Below are positions 20,380 to 25,961 of a stretch of 30,811 nucleotides of DNA, one piece after another (position 1 is the first letter of the stretch; each line of letters starts with the position of its first letter). The position numbers were made by a program, and so were the translations under genes. A model generated the notes under the pieces. That model searched no databases, was not told the origin of the DNA, and saw nothing but the letters and a program-made list of their open reading frames with translations. The stretch spans positions 1 to 30,811 of the IMG/VR virus record IMGVR_UViG_3300013132_000169; one strand, written 5' to 3'. This stretch comes from a virus.

Positions 20380-21312
20380 TCAAATGATAGTATCGGTTAA
20401 TTTTTCAGTTGAAAACAGATTATAAAACGCAATAAAGTTTTCGCTAGAACACCCAATATTAAGCCTAAACGTACCTTCTGGTCCACACAAAGATCTACCA
20501 TCAAGTCCAACAATCTTTTTTGGACATTCGCCTTCTGCCCAAAGAAACATCCCTGACATATTCAAAATTTTAAACGGTAGTTTGTGTCTAATATTATTTA
20601 TTAGATCATGACGATCTTGTAGCGTTCTTCTTCCGTCTTCAAATACGGTGTGATTGGCGTTCAATTGGCTATTTAAAATTACATCTGCGGCAATTTGAGC
20701 ATCAACAGAAAGACCGCTTGTGCTGTATTCAATCTGTTGTTCTAGTGCTCGTGCAATCATCTCGTCCTTAATTATCGCCCACCCAATCCGGGTACTAGCG
20801 TGTCCCGTCGCTTTGCTTAACGAAAACACCATGATTGGAAAATCATATTGCTTTACTTTTTTAACATATTGAGGCCAATTATACGTTAAATCCAATATGT
20901 CTGTTTTTTTATGCAAAATAGATGAGCCATCGGGATTATTAGGGATAGTGGTAATCAGAATTGAATTCTGTTTCTTTTCCCAGTTTAATCCAGCGTAATC
21001 TGCTAATTTAGGAAATCGAGAGAAATGCGGAGGAGTTGCCCAAGCACATCCCGCTCCTGTTTCTTTCTTTAATACGTGCAATAAACCAAGGATAAGCTGA
21101 GTAGCGCCAGCGCCAATAACAATATGTTTTCCATCTACCACCGCATTTTTTTCTTGGTTATGAATTGCATGAATTGTGTTTTTCAAAAACAACTTAGACC
21201 CAAAATGATAAGACATGTCTTTATCAATAGAACGAGTTGATTTAAGGCGCACGCTTTCCCAATAAGGAATTAAAAACGCGGGAGAACCCCAGGACATATC
21301 AATCTTGTTCAT
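20380..21312 (-). CDS. PLP-dependent aminotransferase, alliinase / Trp-aminotransferase-like
   Basis: 310 residues, fold type I. TTIPNNPDGS (N125, P127, G129) and LDLTYNWP (D141, Y144) bind the cofactor. FSLSKATGHASTRIGWA carries the Schiff-base lysine K167 and phosphate-contacting R175. GTFRLNIGCS carries R283 for the substrate carboxylate. The SKATGHA-TRIGWA form is typical of alliinase_C and tryptophan aminotransferase-related enzymes, not of aspartate aminotransferases. It is shorter than those (about 350-390), lacking N-terminal extensions, but all key residues are there. It overlaps the gene at 21299-21934 by 14 nt, suggesting joint function. Substrate unknown. Confidence 0.82.
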   Translation of the reverse strand: MNKIDMSWGSPAFLIPYWESVRLKSTRSIDKDMSYHFGSKLFLKNTIHAIHNQEKNAVVDGKHIVIGAGATQLILGLLHVLKKETGAGCAWATPPHFSRFPKLADYAGLNWEKKQNSILITTIPNNPDGSSILHKKTDILDLTYNWPQYVKKVKQYDFPIMVFSLSKATGHASTRIGWAIIKDEMIARALEQQIEYSTSGLSVDAQIAADVILNSQLNANHTVFEDGRRTLQDRHDLINNIRHKLPFKILNMSGMFLWAEGECPKKIVGLDGRSLCGPEGTFRLNIGCSSENFIAFYNLFSTEKLTDTII

Positions 21313-21934
21313 TGCGATTTACTCCATACATATAACTAGAATCATGCCCAACGGTCCATTTGTTACCGTCTTCACAGCCCCATTCTACAGTGTTTACTTT
21401 GTATCCTATCTTAACAGATTCATCCGGTTTTGTTAACGAAGCGTCTTTAAAAATAATTCGATTTTGAGGATAAATAGCAAAACATCCGTTTTTCATCTTT
21501 AAAAAGTGAAAACACTTCCATTCGTTTGGACTTTCAGCAATCCCAATATAACTGGTTTGATTTGAAAAATCTACTGAAAAAAGATATTCAGCGTCATATG
21601 TTTTTTTATTACGAAGAAGTATATTACAAGCCATTCCCTTTAAAAAATCAATTTGGAAAACAGAATGGTCATAAGAAAGAGAGTCCCACATTTCAAGATC
21701 GCCCAATTCAAACTTAGGGGCATCGATTTTATGGCACAAAGAATGAATTGGCAGTCCGGTAAACAATACCCCATTTTCTAATAATACATAAAAAGTTACA
21801 GCTAATCCTTTAACCGTTCTAATCGCTACAATCCACCCTTTTGTAAATTCTCCAAATCCCTCTTCTTGATTGTGTAAAAATTCATTTCTTACAAGAACAG
21901 GAATAGACGGACATGAGCTGGATATATTAGCCAT
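21299..21934 (-). CDS. Uncharacterised protein paired with the aminotransferase
   Basis: 211 residues, MANISSSCPSIPVLVRNEFL onward, rich in aromatic residues and beta-strand patterns: GWIVAIRTVKGLAVTFYVLL, ENGVLFTGLPIHSLCH, SYIGIAESPNEWKCFHFLKM, CFAIYPQNRIIF. The distinct pattern of conserved-looking Cys, His, Trp and Pro suggests a real, folded family. I cannot name it. It is translationally coupled to the aminotransferase (14-nt overlap) and follows the metallopeptidase by one base, so all three are one transcript. Confidence 0.7.
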   Translation of the reverse strand: MANISSSCPSIPVLVRNEFLHNQEEGFGEFTKGWIVAIRTVKGLAVTFYVLLENGVLFTGLPIHSLCHKIDAPKFELGDLEMWDSLSYDHSVFQIDFLKGMACNILLRNKKTYDAEYLFSVDFSNQTSYIGIAESPNEWKCFHFLKMKNGCFAIYPQNRIIFKDASLTKPDESVKIGYKVNTVEWGCEDGNKWTVGHDSSYMYGVNRNEQD

Positions 21935-21935
21935 A

Positions 21936-22385
21936 TTAACTACATTTGTTTTTCAAGTATTCATTGGTTTGTTTTTTAAATTCTTTTTCCGAAATGGGTT
22001 CAAAAAACTCGGCCATAAAATGTTTTGTATCAGGTAAATGTCTCTGATCAAACATACAATGCACCATTTCGTGCATCATCACTTGTTTTCTGTCTTCTTT
22101 AGTTAAAACCTTATCCCAATAGACTTGATCAAACACAATAACAAATCCGTTAACTTTTCTTTGGCAATAAGCAATCTCTTCCAAAAGAGGCGCGAATTTA
22201 ATCACAACAAACGGTTTTGGATAATAATACTCACCTTTGTCACAAGCTGTTTCTATACTAACAAGATTCTCATTAAATACTTGATTCAGCTCTTTGTTTC
22301 TATAAGGAATCAAAACAAACAAAACATTTAAGTTATACAAAATACAAGAAATCAGAACGAGCCTAATAACATTAATTGCTTTCAT
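21936..22385 (-). CDS. Membrane-anchored zinc metallopeptidase
   Basis: 149 residues. An N-terminal membrane span or signal anchor (INVIRLVLISCILYNLNVLFVLI) is followed by a soluble domain with MMHEMVHCMFDQRH, an HExxHxxxxxxH zinc site (H105, E106, H109, H116), and KHFMAEFF, a possible Met-turn. This resembles small metzincin-like proteases. Cys residues at 48, 74, 110 and 148 fit an exported domain with disulfides. It might trim envelope proteins during infection or exclude other phages; substrate unknown. It overlaps the zinc-finger gene by 14 nt. Confidence 0.7.
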   Translation of the reverse strand: MKAINVIRLVLISCILYNLNVLFVLIPYRNKELNQVFNENLVSIETACDKGEYYYPKPFVVIKFAPLLEEIAYCQRKVNGFVIVFDQVYWDKVLTKEDRKQVMMHEMVHCMFDQRHLPDTKHFMAEFFEPISEKEFKKQTNEYLKNKCS

Positions 22386-22599
22386 TTTTCAAAGCTCGTT
22401 TTGCTCTTTGTCTTTCAGCACAACGTTTACGATGACATTCTGGACAGACGTGTCCGTTCCAATATCCGTCACCGTTTACGCCTTTCCACTTCTTGTCCTT
22501 TTTATTAAACTTACCCTTTAATACACGATATTTTAATACACCGCATACCTTACATATTTTAGCCTGTTTTTCATTTAAAACAAGTGGTTTATTTGACAT
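22372..22599 (-). CDS. Small zinc-finger protein
   Basis: 75 residues with two Cys pairs, CKVC (16-19) and CPEC (52-55), enclosing a Lys/Trp/Gly-rich loop, then a basic helix (RKRCAERQRAKRALKNE). This is like the DNA-binding part of HNH proteins without the nuclease core. It could be a stand-alone zinc ribbon that binds nucleic acid or a remnant of a homing endonuclease. Confidence 0.65.
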   Translation of the reverse strand: MSNKPLVLNEKQAKICKVCGVLKYRVLKGKFNKKDKKWKGVNGDGYWNGHVCPECHRKRCAERQRAKRALKNESN

Positions 22600-22601
22600 T
22601 T

Positions 22602-22829
22602 CTATAACCTGCGCCTTTTAAAAGGTTTAAAGCAAATCTTATCCAAAACAGCATCATCTGACTCCCCATCAGAAAAAAACCCAGACCTACTACCATGCAA
22701 TCGTTTCAATTCCAGTAAAAAAATTTTTGAAACATCAGCAGCAAATCCAGGGTCTGTTAACTTATCTTCCCTCTTTGATAGGTGATAATCGTCATCATTC
22801 AACCAAAATAATCGATTGTTAAGAGACAT
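22602..22829 (-). CDS. Hypothetical protein
   Basis: 75 residues: MSLNNRLFWLNDDDYHLSKR, an acidic middle SGFFSDGESDDAVLDK and a basic end KPFKRRRL. No recognised motif. Its start overlaps the neighbour's stop by one base and the gap to the next gene is two bases, which supports translation within the run 23038-20380. Confidence 0.55.
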   Translation of the reverse strand: MSLNNRLFWLNDDDYHLSKREDKLTDPGFAADVSKIFLLELKRLHGSRSGFFSDGESDDAVLDKICFKPFKRRRL

Positions 22830-23038
22830 TAATAATTCTCCTCATCCGCCCGTTCACCGGCTATTGCGTAACATGTACGACATTCAAGCTCGTTTTTAGC
22901 ATTATACACCCATTCATGAGCCTCTTCCAGGTCCGTACAAGAGATTAATTTACCCCTACGAATTTTTTTTTCATCAATTTCTTTTGTTGCAAGCCCAATT
23001 ACAACCAAAAATAATCCTAATATCAAAAGCAAATCCAT
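22829..23038 (-). CDS. Small membrane protein with CxxC
   Basis: 69 residues. An N-terminal span MDLLLILGLFLVVIGLA is followed by KEIDEKKIRRGK and a soluble tail with three cysteines (CTDLEEAHEWV, CRTC). No Shine-Dalgarno of strength is seen. It is the first gene of the accessory operon that runs to 20380. Confidence 0.6.
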   Translation of the reverse strand: MDLLLILGLFLVVIGLATKEIDEKKIRRGKLISCTDLEEAHEWVYNAKNELECRTCYAIAGERADEENY

Positions 23039-23040
23039 AA

Positions 23041-23254
23041 CTTACCCTACTTATCCACACAATTGTTAAGAAATCTACCCCGTTAACAACTATTGTTATC
23101 AACGTATTTCCCTGATAGCAGACAATAAGTCTGCGGGGTATGAGAGAGATAACCCGTGGGACACGTGTATCCGGTTCCCTGCCCCGAAAAAACCATACCG
23201 TAATCCCCATACGTTGTATGTATGGTGATACGTTGTATCATACAGACGTATACG
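23041..23254. promoter_or_regulatory. Regulatory gap with paired 13-bp palindromes and a hairpin
   Basis: This 214-bp space holds CATACGTTGTATG (23208-23220) and GATACGTTGTATC (23227-23239), two 13-bp palindromes 19 bp apart centre to centre, which look like repressor operators. A 6-bp hairpin GCAGAC/GTCTGC lies at 23118-23134. TTAACAACTATTGTTATC at 23082-23099 is a degraded plus-strand copy of the phage promoter motif. I see no convincing gene here. Confidence 0.5.
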
Positions 23255-23794
23255 CTATGTATAGCTTCCAAGTCTTTGTATTTCATATTGTTCCAAATAG
23301 GACTTGGTAAGCTCATTATTTGCGTATTGCGGTATAATGTATTCTTTATCCTTAAACGTATTCTCAATCCACTGATTGGCTAGACCTAGATTACGGAATA
23401 CGCCAATCACGTATCCTTTATTCCTCGTATTTACAGCCTTGACGATCACTCTAGCGTAATCGTCGTATTCGACCCGTAAACGGTATTTAACCGCATTCGG
23501 TTTAGAGTATAGGCCATACCCCTTAGCCACATATTGATCTACCCAATAGCGTGTCCTTACGCCAAGGGCATCGGATTTCTGTACAACCTCTAGCACTTCG
23601 AACCTGAGCTTATCCCGGTCGATTATAAGATTGAGACAGTTATGAGTCTTATCTTGTAACTGACGTATTAGCTTTCCTAATGACTCAACGACACAAGACG
23701 AATGGGTGACATAGACGCATCTGTCTTGGTCGTTTATAAGGGCAATTACAGCCTTCTGAGGTAGCTTTAGGAGCTGAGATAAATCGAGTTCCAT
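23255..23794 (-). CDS. GIY-YIG-like phage protein (degenerate)
   Basis: 179 residues. The N-terminus, MELDLSQLLKLPQKAVIALI, RCVYVTHSSCVVESLGKLIR, LNLIIDRDKLRFEVLEVV, follows the layout of a GIY-YIG fold (strand, strand, helix, strand), but the usual GIY, YIG and catalytic Arg are not preserved, so nuclease activity is doubtful. The C-terminal half (KYRLRVEYDDYARVIVKAVN, GYVIGVFRNLGLANQWIE) is a separate alpha/beta segment. It is the first minus-strand gene left of the control region. The promoter motif TTTTAACAACTATATAC touches the ATG, so translation is probably leaderless. Its job may be regulatory. Confidence 0.6.
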   Translation of the reverse strand: MELDLSQLLKLPQKAVIALINDQDRCVYVTHSSCVVESLGKLIRQLQDKTHNCLNLIIDRDKLRFEVLEVVQKSDALGVRTRYWVDQYVAKGYGLYSKPNAVKYRLRVEYDDYARVIVKAVNTRNKGYVIGVFRNLGLANQWIENTFKDKEYIIPQYANNELTKSYLEQYEIQRLGSYT

Positions 23795-23832
23795 GTATAT
23801 AGTTGTTAAAAGTTTCTATATATAGTTAACAG
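23792..23832 (-). promoter_or_regulatory. Phage promoter motif, copy H, directly at the ATG, with a second partial copy
   Basis: The minus strand reads TTTTAACAACTATATACATG, ATG being the start of the 179-residue gene. About 20 bp upstream TGTTAACTATATATAG (23832-23817) is a second, shortened version. There is no room for a Shine-Dalgarno. Confidence 0.6.
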
Positions 23833-24011
23833 TGTATTAAATTGTTAAGGTGGGTTAACCACAGGTCGTGAAATCGCATATATAGCTTATCACAGAATAC
23901 TGTGTTTCTATAGTTTAATACCCTAAGAATTTGCGTGTTGGCTAAGCCATAGCTCTCGATCGCTGCGAAGCTGCCCCCCCCCCTACCTTTATATGTCAGC
24001 AATCTCCCCCT
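23833..24011. other. Leftward leader region, no gene seen
   Basis: Stretch between the leftward -24/-12 element and the 23794 start. It contains the hairpin CACAG-TATT-CTGTG (minus strand), a run of ten C at 23973-23983 and several TTAAC words. Reading frames here show no codon or start support. Confidence 0.4.
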
Positions 24012-24179
24012 TGCAAGAATCATGCCACTCGGAACTTGGCACACATCTTGCAGGGCACACATCTTGCAGGGCACGGATCTTGCTATTGCAATATCTATGC
24101 CAGGGCTTGGCACCGATGTCGTTACATTATAGCGTGTTACTGGCTGGCACGGAGTTTGCATGTTGGCATGGACCTTGCA
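24012..24179. promoter_or_regulatory. Array of sigma-54-like (-24/-12) promoter elements on both strands
   Basis: Sixteen-mers with GG and GC exactly 12 apart. Plus strand: TGGCACACATCTTGCA (24037), GGGCACACATCTTGCA (24053), GGGCACGGATCTTGCT (24069), TGGCACGGAGTTTGCA (24145), TGGCATGGACCTTGCA (24164), and weaker TGGCACCGATGTCGTT (24108). Minus strand: TGGCATGATTCTTGCA (24027-24012) and TGGCATAGATATTGCA (24102-24087). The first three lie at 16-bp steps. Minus and plus elements form two back-to-back pairs. Consensus known for sigma-54: TGGCACG-N4-TTGCW. Confidence 0.6.
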
Positions 24180-24347
24180 TTATTTTCCATCATTACACTA
24201 GGCACAAGGCTGTTAACATTTTCAAACATTGCTAAATGCCTGTTAAGATTATTAAATACCTGTTAAACCTGTCGAACTTTTTGACAGTTGTCAAGTTCTT
24301 AGACACCTCTCAATGGGTCTGGGCCTTGATTTTATTGGGTTTTTCGT
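24180..24347. promoter_or_regulatory. AT-rich spacer with CTGTTAA repeats and a TTGACA palindrome
   Basis: CTGTTAA occurs at 24210, 24240 and 24260. The palindrome TTGACA-GT-TGTCAA lies at 24281-24294, and with flanking GAAC/GTTC (24274-24298) it can form a longer arm with a T bulge. The block may hold operator, activator or origin-type sites between the two groups of -24/-12 elements. No gene is supported. Confidence 0.4.
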
Positions 24348-24363
24348 TGGCACGGCGCTGGCA
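24348..24363 (+). promoter_or_regulatory. Sigma-54-like element before the structured RNA
   Basis: TGGCACGGCGCTGGCA keeps the invariant GG and GC at 12-bp spacing, with one change in the -12 box (TGGC for TTGC). Initiation about 12 nt after the GC would fall near 24374, just before the folded region. Confidence 0.45.
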
Positions 24364-24373
24364 ATTACCTCCC

Positions 24374-24903
24374 TCGACGGCGGCAAAAAGGACCGCTAGG
24401 ATTGCAGGATTCTACATAACTGGCACTCGCGTCATTAAAACTATGGCGCGAGGGTACGAGTAACCCACACGATTCTTCCTCAGTATGAGGTTTGAGCGCG
24501 GCGATTCTCCTAAGTTATCAGGGGATAGCCATAGGCGCGAATTACTGCCCACGTATGGGTGGGGATGGTTGTGACAGGGCTCGCTAAGCAAGCGCGACTC
24601 GCAAGAGAACCGCTTTGACGCCACGCCAGTGGTATTCCGGCAACCTATGGGAGCATAGGTTGAAGCTACAGGAACCGAGTAGCAGGAATACGTGTGCCAA
24701 AGGTAAGACGGTAAATCCGCCTCGCAAGGGGATCTATCCGCGCCAGTAGGGTAGGTGTAGCTGCTAGAAACACGTAAAGCGTGTAGAGCAACGCGCAGCC
24801 TACCGAAAACGCGGTGTGATAAGGGGAGAAGTCCGATTTATTACCTTGGGGAATTTTGTTTGAAATTGGGAGCGCTGGCTAAATGTCGGCGCTCCCCTTT
24901 TTT
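24374..24903 (+). ncRNA. Large structured non-coding RNA candidate (about 530 nt)
   Basis: No frame of quality exists here, base composition is more GC-rich than around it, and many helices can be written. They include CTCGCG/CGCGAG (24426/24447), CCTC/GAGG (24478/24487), CCCAC/GTGGG (24548/24559), CCAC-GCCA-GTGG (24621-24632), a perfect 9-bp stem with GGAG loop (24641-24662), and a three-part arm GGTAG/CTACC, GCTGC/GCAGC, ACACG/CGTGT (24750-24804). It ends at an intrinsic terminator. It does not look like tmRNA, RNase P RNA or a group I intron core. Size and complexity recall phage-associated ornate RNAs such as GOLLD or ROOL, without a match I can claim. Its 5' end is inferred. Confidence 0.6.
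24868..24903 (+). terminator. Intrinsic terminator of the structured RNA
   Basis: GGGAGCGC (24868-24875) pairs perfectly with GCGCTCCC (24889-24896) around a 13-nt loop, followed by a C and six T. It defines plus-strand direction for the RNA upstream and separates it from the gene at 24981. Confidence 0.92.
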
Positions 24904-24980
24904 ATTCCAAAAGCCGCGCCATTAAAGTTTGCTGTGTGTCATATCGGCGCACGGTAATGTCCCAAACAAAAGGAGATACC

Positions 24981-25232
24981 ATGTCTAAGTCTGTTACCGA
25001 ATTGCAAGCAGAACTCGCAGCGGCATTGGAAGCAGTCAAGGCTCTAAAAGCCGAGATCGGTCGCCCACTCACGTTCAAGAAAACTGACAAGGGCGGAGTG
25101 TCAATCTATGGACTTCAGCGTTTTCCTGTCACGCTTTACCCTAATCAATGGAAGCGCGTCATGGATAACGCGCAAGCTCTGTCAGACTTCATTGCCAAGA
25201 ATTGCCCCGAGTCTGAAGACAAAGCGGCGTAA
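24981..25232 (+). CDS. Small conserved phage protein
   Basis: 83 residues. The ATG at 24981 follows AGGAGATACC, so it is preferred to the in-frame ATGs at 24936 and 24957. A short N-terminal coiled coil (ELQAELAAALEAVKALKAEI) leads to LTFKKTDKGGVSIYGLQRFP then VTLYPNQWKRVM. The KGGVS.YGL.RFPVTLY..QW motif recurs in small proteins of phages and proteobacteria whose function is unknown. It is the first gene of the right arm, 78 nt after the RNA terminator. Confidence 0.75.
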   Translation: MSKSVTELQAELAAALEAVKALKAEIGRPLTFKKTDKGGVSIYGLQRFPVTLYPNQWKRVMDNAQALSDFIAKNCPESEDKAA

Positions 25233-25269
25233 CGCAAGCCAAATGCGTCCCGCGCGCGCAATCCAAAAA

Positions 25270-25305
25270 TTGGGGGGGAGTGTGTTTTATGCACGCTCTC
25301 CCCAA
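25270..25305 (+). promoter_or_regulatory. Long hairpin in the gap before 25337
   Basis: TTGGGG with GGAGTGTG pairs with CACGCTC and CCCCAA around TTTTATG. It is followed by CTCTATTTTG, not a clean T run, so it may be a weak terminator, an attenuator or an mRNA-stabilising hairpin. The 104-bp gap holds no other feature apart from the ribosome binding site of the next gene. Confidence 0.5.
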
Positions 25306-25336
25306 CTCTATTTTGCCTCTCAGGAGAAGGCGTCTT

Positions 25337-25576
25337 ATGAAAAACTATCGCATCCGTACCAAGGCAGGAGTGTACGCTGGTAATAACTTCAAAATGAACC
25401 GCTACGGAGAACTCCGTCCTGCGGGTTTTGCCCCGACCACAAGCAAAATGTTTGCCAGAGTGTATTCGGAAACCGATCACTTCCAAATTCGAGCCGATGT
25501 CATCCGGCTGGCACAATTTGTGCAGGAATCCGTGGAAGGATTCTCGCTGGAAGAAGTGTCGGAAGAAGTAGCATAA
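25337..25576 (+). CDS. Hypothetical protein
   Basis: 79 residues from ATG 25337, chosen for its CAGGAGAAGG ribosome binding site; a longer frame from 25280 has none. It reads MKNYRIRTKAGVYAGNNFKM, SKMFARVYSETDHFQIRADV and ends acidic (SLEEVSEEVA). A small alpha/beta protein of about this size; no family recognised. Confidence 0.65.
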   Translation: MKNYRIRTKAGVYAGNNFKMNRYGELRPAGFAPTTSKMFARVYSETDHFQIRADVIRLAQFVQESVEGFSLEEVSEEVA

Positions 25577-25660
25577 GCACCAGCGCGTAACCCGCGCACC
25601 GTGTGAGAGCCGAGCGAGGAAGTGTCGGCCTAAAATTTTAACCCAGCCAAGGAGAGCCCC

Positions 25661-25771
25661 ATGAATACTCAACCCGTCCCGTCTATCCACGAGTGTGAAG
25701 TTATTCTAGTCTGTTTCAAAACCAAGCGAGTGATCGCACGCCGCAAGGTTGTAACCGAGAAGGCGGTGTGA
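25661..25771 (+). CDS. Hypothetical 36-residue protein
   Basis: ATG 25661 follows AAGGAGAGCCCC, a strong ribosome binding site. It reads MNTQPVPSIHECEVILVCFK and TKRVIARRKVVTEKAV, then TGA one base before the next ATG (TGATATG). The tight spacing and ribosome site support a real gene. No function can be given. Confidence 0.55.
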   Translation: MNTQPVPSIHECEVILVCFKTKRVIARRKVVTEKAV

Positions 25772-25772
25772 T

Positions 25773-25961
25773 ATGAGTAAAAAAGTCATCCGTTATTTAG
25801 AATCAGAAGCAGCTCGACTATTTGAGGGAGAGGAGTTTGACGAAGCGGCGAGGGGTTATTACGCTCATCTAAATGATGTGATCTTGGATCTCGAAGCTGG
25901 CAGGATAACTGTGAAACAAGCATCCGAAAGTCTAGGCATTAACCTACAGGAGGCAACATGA
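25773..25961 (+). CDS. Hypothetical protein, 62 residues
   Basis: MSKKVIRYLESEAARLFEGE, EFDEAARGYYAHLNDVILDL, AGRITVKQASESLGINLQ. It is helical and acidic. ITVKQASESLGI resembles a short helix-turn-helix, so an Xis-like or transcription-related role is possible but weakly supported. It overlaps the amidoligase start by four bases. Confidence 0.65.
   Translation: MSKKVIRYLESEAARLFEGEEFDEAARGYYAHLNDVILDLEAGRITVKQASESLGINLQEAT

Noticed and set aside
23083-23367. 94-codon minus-strand frame between two genes
   Set aside because: It overlaps the end of the 179-residue gene and the operator palindromes, and its peptide shows no pattern of a folded protein.
23826-24161. 111-codon minus-strand frame across the control region
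   Set aside because: It starts inside the promoter array, has an odd composition and no ribosome binding site. The repeats that it crosses match promoter elements.
23993-24463. Plus-strand frames of 75-80 codons in the control region
   Set aside because: Starts lack ribosome sites, the peptides follow the tandem promoter repeats, and they run into the structured RNA.
24412-24624. Minus-strand frame of 70 codons inside the RNA candidate
   Set aside because: It opposes the terminator direction and has no start signal; stems explain the sequence better.
24374-24903. tmRNA, RNase P RNA, group I intron or tRNA cluster
   Set aside because: No CCA-ended acceptor pair, T-loop, RNase P conserved boxes or P7/P3 core could be found by reading.
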